A stretch of 64,000 bases of DNA from Salinisphaera sp049568105 (GTDB lineage: Bacteria; Pseudomonadota; Gammaproteobacteria; Nevskiales; Salinisphaeraceae), in the NCBI RefSeq assembly GCF_049568105.1, contig NZ_CP145335.1, forward strand, positions 3,596,001 through 3,660,000. The letters are read 5' to 3'. A model generated the notes under the pieces. The model searched no databases, had not been told where the DNA came from, and was given only the letters and a program-made list of their open reading frames with translations. A program made the translations under genes and the position numbers. Of this stretch, positions 16,222 to 25,322 are shown one piece after another; the first letter of the stretch is position 1; each line of letters begins with the position of its first letter.

Positions 16222-18362
16222 GCTGCCACCAGCTGGCTACTGATGCGGCGCAGTTCGGGCAGTTGCTCGAGCAGCAGTTGCAGTTGGCCGGCGACCAATC
16301 GTAGCGTGCCGTCGCGCCCATCGCGCAGCGCGACCAACCGATCGTAGATTCGGGCAGCCTGTTCGCTATCGACCGGCGCCGGCTCGGAGCGGATCAGCCC
16401 GTGGGCGACTTGTTCCAGCGCCTCAGCGATATGCGCCACGGCCTCGGACAATGCGGCAGCGTCTTCGGCATTCAAGCGTTCGCGATGGGCGCCGAGGGTC
16501 GACAGATGGCCGATCAGGGTCTGGGCACAGGCCAGTACCGCCAGTGCCTCGCCGCTATCGGTCCGTGCCCCGTGCGGATCCTTGAGCGCGGTCGCGACAT
16601 GGGTGCTGACGGCAGCATCAGCATTGTGGGCATCGCGACGCGCGATCCGGTAAGCCAGATCGTCGGCACGGCCGTCCCGATACTGGTCGAAGATCACACG
16701 CAGATAAGCCGCCTGCGCAGATAACGCATCGGCCAGCCGATGATGCAGCTCGCGCTCGCGCCAATCCGGCAACACCAAAAACATGACCGCAGCCGCCAGT
16801 GCCCCGCCGATCACCGTATCGATAAAACGCGGCCAAATCAGATCGAAGCCGTTGCCGATCTGGTTGAACGAGACCAGCACTAACACGCTGATCCCAGCCG
16901 CGGCCACGAAATAATGCCGGAACCGGGCCGCGAAAAAGACCACGCCAGAGGCTACGATCAACAGCAGCTGGAGCTGGGGCGATGGGAACAGCCGCATCAA
17001 CGCCCAGCCGACCACCAATCCGGCGACGGTACCGCCGACCCGCTGCAGAAAACGGGTTCGAGTGGCACCGTAATCCGGCTGGCAAACCAGCATCGTAGTC
17101 AGCAAAATCCAATAGCCCTGCACCGGGTGAACGGCCAGCAGCACCAGATAGCCGGCCCACATCGCCAACGCCAGCCGCAAGGCGTGCCGAAAACGTGCCG
17201 ATGCCGGCGTGAGCTGGACCCGGATTCGCCGCCAGATCTCGATCGGCGACTGCGGCAGCGGATTCTGCAGCGGCGCATCGGCCTCGCCGACCGCCTCGGC
17301 CGCGCCGGTCACGCGCTGGGCCAGACCGCGTAAATTATCGGCCACGTCGTCCACGGCATACAGCAGATGCGCCCCGGGTGCGTTCTGCAGTCCGCGGCGG
17401 TGGGCGATGGCCGCATCCAGATCTTCGATGGCAGTGGCCGTCCGGCCATCGTCGGCGAACGGTTCGTCGTAGCGCAGTGCCGTGGCCCGCCTGCGGGCCG
17501 CGACCCCGGTCAGCCGCAACAGACGCTGGCAACGAAACATCAGGTCGCTGTGGAAAAACGCCTCGGTGAGCGCCTTGTACGGATAGTGCGCCGAACTGGT
17601 GCGTTCGTGGATATCCTGGGCGGCGAGATAAAGCCGCAGATTGTCGCTCATGGCCGAGCGCGATCGGCGCCCGGTCAACCGGTCGATCAAGGCCAGCCGG
17701 GTATCGTTGAGGGCCGCGACCACGCGCGCATTGGCATGCGCCAGATCACTGCGGCGGGCCGCAACATCGAGATCGCGAACCGGCTCGAACAACCAGGACT
17801 TACAGACCAGATAATCGTCGAGACTGGCATACAGCCGCGCCAGCGACTGGCGCACCGGACGATGCACGAACACGGCGTTCCAGGCCAGCGCCAGCAGGCC
17901 ATACCAGCCAGCCCCGATCACCAACAGCAACGGTTCGACCCAAAAAGCCCGCGGCGGCCCGGTATGCTGGGTCACGCCGATCATAGTGTAGACCGATAAC
18001 AGCAGCGTCGCGTTGCCGATGGTCGCGAAGCGCCCGCTAGCCGCCCCCAGCATGATTAGGAGGAACGTACCCATCGGCAGCGCCAACGCGAACACCCAGG
18101 GCAGATCGAGTAAGGCCTCGACGGTCAACGCGGCTACTGAAAAACAGACCAGCGTGACCAGCAGTGCCCGGGCTCGACGACGCCAGCTGTCGTCGGTTTC
18201 CGCGATGCCGCTGGCGATTACGCCGAGCATCAACGGAATAAGCTGATGTGCATCGTCGCGCAGCCCGGAATAGAGAATCACGCCGGAAAGCGCAATCAAA
18301 ACTCGTAGGCTGTCGGCGAAGCGGTCGAAGGCAGTGATATGTTGCAGGCGAAACCGGCGCAA
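16218..18362 (-). CDS. FUSC/YccS-family inner-membrane protein
   Basis: 714 residues. Two clusters of about five to six helices (residues ~20-165 and ~395-530) flank a soluble middle region of ~230 residues, and a long soluble C-terminal domain follows, as in YccS/YhfK (TIGR01666-like). GVIASGIAETDDSWRRRARALLVTL and WILLTTMLVCQPDYGATRTRFLQRVGGTVAGLVVGW are characteristic. Members are related to aromatic-acid exporters (AaeB) and fusaric-acid resistance proteins; the transported compound is not known. It is divergent from tauE, with 424 bp between the starts. Confidence 0.82.
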   Translation of the reverse strand: MRRFRLQHITAFDRFADSLRVLIALSGVILYSGLRDDAHQLIPLMLGVIASGIAETDDSWRRRARALLVTLVCFSVAALTVEALLDLPWVFALALPMGTFLLIMLGAASGRFATIGNATLLLSVYTMIGVTQHTGPPRAFWVEPLLLVIGAGWYGLLALAWNAVFVHRPVRQSLARLYASLDDYLVCKSWLFEPVRDLDVAARRSDLAHANARVVAALNDTRLALIDRLTGRRSRSAMSDNLRLYLAAQDIHERTSSAHYPYKALTEAFFHSDLMFRCQRLLRLTGVAARRRATALRYDEPFADDGRTATAIEDLDAAIAHRRGLQNAPGAHLLYAVDDVADNLRGLAQRVTGAAEAVGEADAPLQNPLPQSPIEIWRRIRVQLTPASARFRHALRLALAMWAGYLVLLAVHPVQGYWILLTTMLVCQPDYGATRTRFLQRVGGTVAGLVVGWALMRLFPSPQLQLLLIVASGVVFFAARFRHYFVAAAGISVLVLVSFNQIGNGFDLIWPRFIDTVIGGALAAAVMFLVLPDWRERELHHRLADALSAQAAYLRVIFDQYRDGRADDLAYRIARRDAHNADAAVSTHVATALKDPHGARTDSGEALAVLACAQTLIGHLSTLGAHRERLNAEDAAALSEAVAHIAEALEQVAHGLIRSEPAPVDSEQAARIYDRLVALRDGRDGTLRLVAGQLQLLLEQLPELRRISSQLVAA

Positions 18363-18786
18363 GGGCGAACTGCAGATGGCGTGCGACCCGGCCAGTGTAG
18401 CGTGTCGCCCCCACCCGCCGGCCAGCCGTTATCCGATCCGCCAGGATTGGCCGATCCCGAGCTGGGCACGCCATCCCAAGCCTCGGCTCGCGGTGCAGAT
18501 AGATCGCCCTCACCGCTGGCCATGGACGTACGGCGCCGAGGCAGCCACGTGCCGATACCGGCGAGTATGCCCGGCATATCGCCATTCGAGCACGGGCCAT
18601 AGCCCGTCCGGCATCTGGGCGGGCAACGCTCGATCTCCCGAACACGACGGCCCGAATCTTGATCGGCTGCTAGACCCACGTGCCCAGGTACGGGCCGACC
18701 ACCGCGGCCGCACGACGCCAGCCACGGCCTCGCACGATCCCGCGACACGACCTAGACTGCGCGGTTTACCAACTTTGGTCGTATTC
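18363..18786. other. Divergent intergenic region, no gene seen
   Basis: Separates the start of the FUSC gene and tauE. Upstream extensions of the tauE frame exist here but have no membrane character and no ribosome site. The last ~40 bases (CCTAGACTGCGCGGTTTACC onward) have a recognisable counterpart before the decayed tauE copy near 21970. Confidence 0.5.
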
Positions 18787-19515
18787 GTGCAGATTCTTCT
18801 ATTCAATCTGGCCGGATTGCTCGGCGCTACCGCGCAGGGCCTGACCGGGTTCGGCAGCGGCACCCTGATGGTCAGCACCCTGGTGCTGGTCTATCCGTTT
18901 CGCGACGTCGTGCCGGTCGTTGCCTTGGTCGCGCTGGCGACCAACGCCATCATGACCGGCCTAGCGCGGCGCGAATTCGACTGGCGGCGCGGCCCGATCG
19001 CCGCGATTGCGCTATCGATCGGCGTGCTGGGCGGCGCCCGGCTGTTGGCCGTGCTGCCAGTCGATGTATTAGAACGTTTTCTGGGCGCCGTGATCCTGTG
19101 CTATGTCGCCCTCAACCTGGTCAAAACCCCGGTGCCCGAAAGCATGCCACGGCTGAATGGGGCTGATATTGCTGGGCTGTCGGGCACCGCACTGCTGTCC
19201 GGGGTGATCGTCGGCGCGGTCGGCGTATCGCCGATCCCACTGCTGATCTATACCAATGTGCGCTATCCGAAACAGTTCTCGCGCTCGATTCTGACCCTGA
19301 CTTTTTTGCTGAGCTCGGCCGTCCAGATTGTGGTTTATACCCATCTCGGATTGCTGACTGGCACCTCCTGCCAGTTGGCCCTGGCGACCCTCCCCGCCGT
19401 GGTAATCGGTCTGCTGCTCGGCCACCGCCTGCACTACCGGGTCAACCAGAAGACATTCAGCCGAATTCTCGCGCTCGTTCTGGCGCTGCCGGCGCTGCGT
19501 CTGGTGCTCGGCTGA
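18787..19515 (+). CDS. TauE/SafE-family anion exporter
   Basis: 242 residues from GTG 18787 (MQILLFNLAGLLGATAQGLTGFG), the usual family start; the frame is open far upstream but that part is not protein-like. Eight helices are visible with TGFGSGTLMVSTLVLVYPFRDVVPVVAL in the first half and GVIVGAVGVSPIPLLIYTNVRYPKQFSRSILTLTF in the second, the two inverted TauE/SafE repeats. The family exports sulfite, sulfoacetate or related anions. Its last 447 bp are antisense to the open frame of the convergent MHYT-GGDEF-EAL gene. A decayed second copy lies at ~21995-22878. Confidence 0.85.
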   Translation: MQILLFNLAGLLGATAQGLTGFGSGTLMVSTLVLVYPFRDVVPVVALVALATNAIMTGLARREFDWRRGPIAAIALSIGVLGGARLLAVLPVDVLERFLGAVILCYVALNLVKTPVPESMPRLNGADIAGLSGTALLSGVIVGAVGVSPIPLLIYTNVRYPKQFSRSILTLTFLLSSAVQIVVYTHLGLLTGTSCQLALATLPAVVIGLLLGHRLHYRVNQKTFSRILALVLALPALRLVLG

Positions 19516-21597
19516 GGCGGAATGGTGCTCCAGATAGGCGGTGAACTGTTCGGCGGGCACCGCCTGACTGAACAAAAAGCCTTGTACCTCGTCGCATTCC
19601 AAAGCCACCAGATAAGCCAACTGCGGCTCGGTCTCCACGCCTTCGGCAACCACCGCCAGCCCTAGGCTATGCGCCAAGGCCACGATCGAGCGCACGATGG
19701 TCGACGGCTGGGCATGGCTGTCGCTTAAAGCCCGTACGAAGGCGCGGTCGATCTTGAGCTGGTGGATCGGCAGCTGTTCCAGATATGACAGACAAGAATG
19801 GCCGGTTCCGAAATCATCCAAAGCGACCTCGACCCCCATGCGCGCGAACTGCTTGAGCGCATAGACGGCTTCGAGCATGCCCTGGATGGCCACGGTTTCA
19901 GTAATCTCGAACATCAGGTAGTGCGGGGCCAGGCGATGGCGGTTCAAACAGGCCTGGACCCGTTTCGGCAGTCCACGATCGCTGATCCGGGCGGCCGATA
20001 GATTCACCGAAATACGCGGCACCTCGTATCCGGCATTGAGCCAGTGGCGAATCTGGGCACAGACCGCATCCAGCACATAGGCTTCGAGCGCGTCGATCTG
20101 GCCGGAACGCTCGGCCGCTGGAATAAACCGGTCCGGCAAGATCATGCCGTGTCTGGGGTGCTCCCAGCGTACCAGGGCTTCGGCGCCGGACAGGGTGCGC
20201 TTGGCGGCACAGAACTTCGGCTGGTAGTAGACCGTGATATGGCCCTGTTCGAGCGCGGCGGCCAATTCACGCTGTAGCCCGAACTCGGCCTCGGCCTGTT
20301 CGGCGATTTCGGCGCGATAGCCGACCACGGCGTTCTTGCCGTTGTTCTTGGCATGGTACATCGCCCGATCGGCGGCTGTGACCAGTTCTTCGGCGCGCCG
20401 GCCGTGTTCGGGATACAACGCCCAGCCGATGCTGGCCGATAGACCCGACGCTGTCAGCGTCGTCTGGCGCACGGCCTCTAGCAGGCGCTCGGCTCTCTGC
20501 CGGGCGCTGGCAGCATCGGCAACGGCTTCGGCGATGACCACGAATTCATCGCCGCCCATTCGGGCGACCGTATCCTGTACGCGCATTGCCTCCCGCATGC
20601 TTCCGGCCACGCGTCGCAGCACGTCGTCGCCCGCGCGGTGGCCCAGATTGTCGTTGAGCTGTTTGAAGCCATCGAGATCCACATAAAGCAACGCGAACCC
20701 CTCGCCGCCGCACTCGGCTCGCTGGATCGCCGCATCGAGTCGTTCGTCGAGCAGCTTGCGATTGGCCAGATCGGTCAAGGCATCGTAATCACTGCTATAG
20801 CGCAACTGTTCGTTGGCCTGGCGCAGGGATTCGACGAGACAGGCGGTCTGCTGTTCGAGACGTCGATCCAATGCCGCAGCCGCCAGCAACGTCGCCGCCA
20901 ACAGCAGTAGTGCCAATGCACCGATCAACAACACCAACCAAGTGGTATCCACGCCGCCCGTGGTATGGCTGACGGTCGTCCTCGGGAACGAAGCCGCTGC
21001 CATGCCCGTATAGTGCATGCCGGCAATCGCGCCCCCCATCAGCACCGCGGCAGCACTTTTTTTGGCGCCCCGCAGCCGCTGGCGCGAACCGCGTAGCCAG
21101 AACGTCAGCCAGAGCGCTGCGGCCGAACCGACGACCGCAACGAGCATCGACAACGCCAACCAGAACGGGTCATAGACGATGCCTGGCGAAACATGCATGG
21201 CATACATGCCGGTGTAGTGCATGCTCGCGATCGCGATCGCCATGAACATCGAGCCGGCCAGCCAAGTCCGACGATCGAAATCAAATCGGCACCCTAGCCC
21301 CAGCGCCACCGCCGAGCCGATCACGGCCATAAACCAGGACAGCACCGTGGGGATCACCGCATAGCTCATAGTGATCGGCATTTGCAAGGCCAGCATACCG
21401 ATGAAATGCATGGCCCAGATGCCGGAACCCAATACGATCGCGCCGGCAGCCAGCCAGACCCAGGCTCGCGGGCGCTGGGCCGCGTATATGCGATCAGTCA
21501 GCTCCAGCACCGCATAGCCGGCTGCAATCGCAACGGCAATCGACAGCGCGACCAGCCCTGGATCGTAGATCTTGGTCAGATAATCCTCCGCCTGCAT
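19069..21597 (-). CDS. MHYT-sensor GGDEF-EAL c-di-GMP enzyme, copy 1
   Basis: 842 residues. Seven helices form an MHYT domain (~1-240) with three Met-His repeats: WAMHFIGM (~62), ASMHYTGM (~125), GMHYTGMAA (~193). A GGDEF domain follows with intact GGDEF (~348-352) and an RxxD I-site five residues before it (RVQD). Its EAL domain keeps EAL (~473), NLSAARIS, FEITET, ALDDFGTG, LKIDRAF, EGVETE and QGF. Both cyclase and phosphodiesterase activity are possible. MHYT domains are proposed to sense O2, CO or NO through metal. The EAL domain ends near 19520; the last ~149 residues run antisense through tauE, are hydrophilic and unlike any domain, and may be unselected read-through. Confidence 0.85.
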   Translation of the reverse strand: MQAEDYLTKIYDPGLVALSIAVAIAAGYAVLELTDRIYAAQRPRAWVWLAAGAIVLGSGIWAMHFIGMLALQMPITMSYAVIPTVLSWFMAVIGSAVALGLGCRFDFDRRTWLAGSMFMAIAIASMHYTGMYAMHVSPGIVYDPFWLALSMLVAVVGSAAALWLTFWLRGSRQRLRGAKKSAAAVLMGGAIAGMHYTGMAAASFPRTTVSHTTGGVDTTWLVLLIGALALLLLAATLLAAAALDRRLEQQTACLVESLRQANEQLRYSSDYDALTDLANRKLLDERLDAAIQRAECGGEGFALLYVDLDGFKQLNDNLGHRAGDDVLRRVAGSMREAMRVQDTVARMGGDEFVVIAEAVADAASARQRAERLLEAVRQTTLTASGLSASIGWALYPEHGRRAEELVTAADRAMYHAKNNGKNAVVGYRAEIAEQAEAEFGLQRELAAALEQGHITVYYQPKFCAAKRTLSGAEALVRWEHPRHGMILPDRFIPAAERSGQIDALEAYVLDAVCAQIRHWLNAGYEVPRISVNLSAARISDRGLPKRVQACLNRHRLAPHYLMFEITETVAIQGMLEAVYALKQFARMGVEVALDDFGTGHSCLSYLEQLPIHQLKIDRAFVRALSDSHAQPSTIVRSIVALAHSLGLAVVAEGVETEPQLAYLVALECDEVQGFLFSQAVPAEQFTAYLEHHSASAEHQTQRRQRQNERENSAECLLVDPVVQAVAEQQTDYHGGEGRQGQLAGGASQQSEMGINHNLDGRAQQKSQGQNRARELFRIAHIGIDQQWDRRYADRADDHPGQQCGARQPSNISPIQPWHAFGHRGFDQVEGDIAQDHGAQKTF

Positions 21598-21780
21598 GCC
21601 TTGCCCACCTTTTAGCCGGCGCGATCGCCGTTATTTTTTGAACACGACATCCCCTGTTGCCCCAAAGGTGCCGTGCTTGCATATCCCCGATGCCCCTATA
21701 TCGGCCATCCAAAAACCTGTTTGAGATGGACAAACCGGCATATTGGCTGCAATAGCGCCAATACAGCGCTAAGCTCTTAT

Positions 21781-21790
21781 TTATTATTAA
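21781..21790 (-). promoter_or_regulatory. AT-rich element upstream of MHYT gene copy 1
   Basis: TTATTATTAA sits in a ~45-bp AT-only island in otherwise GC-rich DNA. It begins 184 bp from the copy 1 start; the identical decamer begins exactly 184 bp from the copy 2 start (25129-25138). It is probably part of a promoter or silencer-binding region carried along in the duplication. Confidence 0.5.
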
Positions 21791-21994
21791 TATTTATTTT
21801 TAATAATCAGAGCACATTATTTGGATTCGCTCATTACCACGGTCCCGTCCATTACACGACCCAGGCAAGTCGATGCCCTACGCTGGAACGACTGTCACGG
21901 CGCAGCGACTCGGCCCCGGATTGGCAGCTCAACCAATACGTCTGACGTGGTTGCCGCCTCGACCGACGCTAGGCCGCACGGCGTTTAAAAAACC

Positions 21995-22878
21995 TTGTCG
22001 AGACTGCGGTTCAATCGCGCCAGCTTGACCGGTACAGCAGCGCCCTCGGATGACCGCATCGATAGTGCGGCTCTGGGCGCTGGCCGCCATACCGTCATGG
22101 CCGACTCGGCCCGGCGATAGCGCGGCCGCCGCTATGCTATCGATCCATGTACTTGGCTCGGGCCAGCTGCCCACCGATATAGCGAACTGAGCCCTGGGCC
22201 CGCGATCTTGGACTAAGTCGCCCTCGGCCGGGTCGAGACGCCTTTCCCCTAGCGCGTGTCGTCACGAGATACGCCGCCGCATCCGCGGCCCTGGGCTGGC
22301 AAGCCAAGGCCTCGTGAGCATGACGTGGCCCGGCCACGTGCGCGAACGATAACGACGGATGGCCGCCGGACCCTGCGGGTGATGCCCGCCCATCGCGCCG
22401 TGCGGCGTTGCAGGCCTTGACCGTGGGCCCGCTACGCGCGGCGGCCTGCGCCTTGACTGACCCGATGGGCGGGCGTCGTGCGACGGCGCGCTTCGTGACG
22501 ACACGCGCTAGGCCACCGGGTTTGGCCCAACGCACGAAACGCCGCTGGGCCGGTGTGATCGACCTTACGGTCCGGCATTATCGTGGACCCTTTCGGCGCG
22601 TTGCCGGTCCCACGGCTGATCGAGGCCGATGCGCACTATTCAAAGCCGCTCTCGGGCTCGGCTCCAACCGCAACGTGCTGCCGGGTTCGGCCGAACAGCG
22701 CATGGTCTATACCCTCTTCGGCTGCTGAGCAACGCTTTCTGCAAGTGGGCGCTGGCTCGCCTACCGGCATTGCCGCACAGCCACGGTCTGCATGCGCGGC
22801 CCGACCCAAAGACATTCAGCCAAATTCGCGCACGCGTTCTGACGCTATCTCTGGTGCTTGGCCACGGCTGGAGGTAGT
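21995..22878 (+). pseudogene. Decayed second copy of tauE, split by an inserted element
   Basis: By-eye alignment to the intact tauE works over nearly its whole length. Anchors: GCTATCGATC 22136 vs 19011, GTCGCCCTC 22217 vs 19105, GCTGGGC 22544 vs 19171, GCTGAT 22615 vs 19242, ACATTCAG 22812 vs 19453. Translated pieces still match: YSKPLSGS vs YPKQFSRS, GSAEQRMVYTLFG vs SSAVQIVVYTHLG, WALARLPA vs LALATLPA, and KTFSQIRARVLTLSLVLG vs KTFSRILALVLALPALRLVLG. Stops, small deletions (13 nt between the first two anchors) and the 263-bp element at 22249-22511 break it. As with the intact pair, it is convergent with and overlaps the following MHYT gene. Confidence 0.78.
22249..22511. mobile_element. 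263-bp MITE-like element with 19-bp perfect terminal inverted repeats
   Basis: CTAGCGCGTGTCGTCACGA (22249-22267) is exactly inverted at 22493-22511. The similarity continues inward imperfectly for ~20 bp, and an inner pair (GATGCCCGCCCATCG near 22380, CGATGGGCGGGCGTC near 22463) could fold the centre. The offset between the decayed and intact tauE copies is 3112 nt just before the element and 3373 nt just after, a jump of 261 nt, so the element is an insertion. A TA or CTAG target duplication would fit the ends. It encodes no transposase, and no other copy is visible in the window. Confidence 0.7.
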
Positions 22879-24945
22879 GTCGAGATAGGCCGTGAACGGC
22901 TCGGCAGGCACCGCTTGGCTGAACAAAAACCCCTGTACCTCGTCGCATTTCAACTCGACCAAATAGGCCAGCTGCGACTCGGTTTCCACGCCTTCGGCGA
23001 CCACTGCCAGCCCTAGACTATGCGCTAAGGCCACGATCGAGCGCACGATCGCCGATGGCTGGGCATTGCTATCGCTCAGGGCGCGGATGAAGGAACGGTC
23101 GATCTTGAGTTGATGAATCGGCAGCTGTTCCAAATACGACAAGCTGGAGTGGCCGGTTCCGAAATCGTCCAGCGCGACCTCGACGCCCATGCGCGCAAAC
23201 TGCTTAAGTGCATAAACCGCTTCGAGCATGCCCTGGATGGCCACGGTTTCAGTGATTTCGAACATCAGATAGCGGCTCGCCAGATGGTGGCGATTTAAAC
23301 AGGCCTGGACCCGTTTCGGCAGCCCACGATCGCTGATCCGGGCAGCCGATAGATTCACCGAAATACGCGGCACCTCGTATCCGAAATCGAGCCAGTGGCG
23401 CACCTGGGCACAGACCGCGTCCAGTACATAGGCTTCGAGCGCGTCGATCTGTCCGGAGCGCTCGGCGACCGGGATGAATCGAGCCGGGGCAATCATGCCG
23501 TGCCGGGGATGATGCCAACGCGCCAGCGCTTCGGCACCGGACAAGGTGCGTGTGGCGGCACAGAACTTCGGCTGGTAATAAACCGTGATCTGGCCCTGTT
23601 CGAGCGCGGACGCGAGTTCACGCTGGAGCACGAATTCGGCTTCCGCCTCTTCGGCCATTTCGGCACGATAGCCCACCGCGGCGTTCTTGCCGTTGTTCTT
23701 GGCGTGATACATCGCGCGATCGGCCGCCGCAACCAGCTCCTCGGCGCGCCGACCATGCTCGGGATACAACGCCCAGCCGATACTGGCCGACAACCCCGGC
23801 GCGGTCTGTGTGCACTGGCGCACTGCCGCCAGTACACGCTCGGCCATCTGGCGAGCATTGTCGGCATCGGCCACGTCGGCCGCCAGAATCACGAACTCAT
23901 CGCCGCCCAAGCGAGCAACCGTGTCGTGGCCACGGGTAGCTTCGCGCATGCCCCGCGCGGCGTGTTTGAGTACTTCGTCTCCAGCGCGGTGGCCGAGGTT
24001 ATCATTGAGCTGCTTGAAGCCATCGAGGTCGATATAAAACAAAGCGAAACCAGCGGCACCGCGGCCAGCCCCATCGATAGCCAGATCGAGCTTTTCGTCG
24101 AACAGTTTGCGGTTGGCCAGATCGGTCAGTCCGTCGTAATTATTGCTGTAGCGCAGCTGGGCATTGGCTTCGCGCAGCGAGTGCACGAGGCTAGCGGTCT
24201 GGTGCTCGAGCCGGCGATCCAGGGCAGCGGCGAGCAGGGTTGCCGCCAGCAATACCAGCGACAGCGAACTGATCAGCAGAGCCAGCCATTCGGTATTCAC
24301 GCCGCCGGCTGCATAGCCAACGCTGGCGGCCGGAAACGCCGCCGCAGCCATAGCGACATAGTGCATGCCAGCGATCGCCAGCCCCATCAGCCCGGACGCG
24401 CCAAGTTTCTTGGTCGACTGCAGCCGCTGCTGACCGCCCCGCAGCCGAAACGACCACCCGAGCGCCGCGGCCGAGCCGCCGATCGCTACCAGCCCCGACA
24501 AGCCGACCCAGAACGGATCGTAGACGATGCCTGGTGAAATCTGCATCGCATACATACCCGTGTAATGCATGCTGGCAATCGCGACCGCCATCGATACCGA
24601 GCCGAACAGCCAAGTGCGGCGATCGAGCGACAGCCGGCAGCTCAATCGCAGCGCGCAGGCCGCCCCGAGTACGGCCATGAGCCAGGATACGATCGTCGGC
24701 GCGATCGCATAGTTCATGGTGATCGGCAAATGCAGGGCCAGCATGCCGATGAAATGCATGGCCCAGATGCCAGAGCCCATGACGATAGCGCCGGCAGCCA
24801 ACCATACCCAGACCTGGCGATGCCGAGCGGCATACATGCGATCGGCAAGATCGAGCGCGGCATAAGCGGCCGCCATCGCGACGACGATCGAAAGACTGAC
24901 CAGCCTCGGATCGTATGTCTTGGTTAAATACGCAGCCGCTTCCAT
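22816..24945 (-). CDS. MHYT-sensor GGDEF-EAL c-di-GMP enzyme, copy 2
   Basis: 709 residues from ATG 24945, which aligns with the copy 1 start (MEAAAYLTKTYDPRLVSLSI vs MQAEDYLTKIYDPGLVALSI); an open extension to 25068 has no counterpart. Same architecture: MHYT sensor with three Met-His repeats, GGDEF with intact motif and I-site (RGHD), EAL with all the metal-binding and catalytic motifs (AEALARW, NLSAARIS, FEITET, DDFGTG, EGVETE). By eye copies 1 and 2 are very similar, strongest in the EAL part, so the duplication is fairly recent. It ends soon after the EAL domain, inside the decayed tauE, whereas copy 1 reads on. Inference: a duplicated redox- or gas-responsive c-di-GMP switch. Confidence 0.87.
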   Translation of the reverse strand: MEAAAYLTKTYDPRLVSLSIVVAMAAAYAALDLADRMYAARHRQVWVWLAAGAIVMGSGIWAMHFIGMLALHLPITMNYAIAPTIVSWLMAVLGAACALRLSCRLSLDRRTWLFGSVSMAVAIASMHYTGMYAMQISPGIVYDPFWVGLSGLVAIGGSAAALGWSFRLRGGQQRLQSTKKLGASGLMGLAIAGMHYVAMAAAAFPAASVGYAAGGVNTEWLALLISSLSLVLLAATLLAAALDRRLEHQTASLVHSLREANAQLRYSNNYDGLTDLANRKLFDEKLDLAIDGAGRGAAGFALFYIDLDGFKQLNDNLGHRAGDEVLKHAARGMREATRGHDTVARLGGDEFVILAADVADADNARQMAERVLAAVRQCTQTAPGLSASIGWALYPEHGRRAEELVAAADRAMYHAKNNGKNAAVGYRAEMAEEAEAEFVLQRELASALEQGQITVYYQPKFCAATRTLSGAEALARWHHPRHGMIAPARFIPVAERSGQIDALEAYVLDAVCAQVRHWLDFGYEVPRISVNLSAARISDRGLPKRVQACLNRHHLASRYLMFEITETVAIQGMLEAVYALKQFARMGVEVALDDFGTGHSSLSYLEQLPIHQLKIDRSFIRALSDSNAQPSAIVRSIVALAHSLGLAVVAEGVETESQLAYLVELKCDEVQGFLFSQAVPAEPFTAYLDTTSSRGQAPEIASERVREFG

Positions 24946-25322
24946 GCCTAGATCACTCTTTTGAAGGGCTGGCATCGCCGGTTGACCAAACGCCAGATCC
25001 TGTTTCTCCACTCTTGCCGGGAACATAGCCCGTTCAGCATCGAGATATCGGCCTTCGGGCGGATTCATTTAAGCAAGCTGGCGACAGCACAGCAGGCAAC
25101 GACCGAGTTCTGGCGCGTATGGTGTTAATTATTATTAACAAAAAAGATGCACGCAACTATTTAGCGCATTAGTTTTGCGTCGCCACATATACGTACGCCT
25201 CGTGCGACCCGATTCATCGAGCTGTCCGTATGGCTTACACTGCCTTGGCGAACAAGGCCGGTGAGCGATGCACCACATCGGTCGCCCAGCCGCCCGCCAT
25301 ACTGCACTCAAGAGCTTGATTG
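24946..25322. other. Divergent intergenic region with promoter-like AT-rich island
   Basis: Lies between MHYT copy 2 (minus) and the methyltransferase gene (plus). The AT-rich part near 25121-25160 contains TTATTATTAA, also found before copy 1. Nothing coding is evident. Confidence 0.5.
25129..25138 (-). promoter_or_regulatory. AT-rich element upstream of MHYT gene copy 2
   Basis: TTATTATTAA, identical to the decamer at 21781-21790 and at the same 184-bp distance from its gene's start codon. The matched spacing supports both start choices and suggests a conserved regulatory role. Confidence 0.5.

Noticed and set aside
18334..18786. Extended N-terminus of tauE
   Set aside because: The open frame is rich in Arg, Pro and Ser with no helices; the family's first helix starts at GTG 18787.
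24946..25068. N-terminal extension of MHYT copy 2 up to 25068
   Set aside because: It has no counterpart in copy 1, no ribosome site, and would break the matched 184-bp spacing to the shared AT-rich element.
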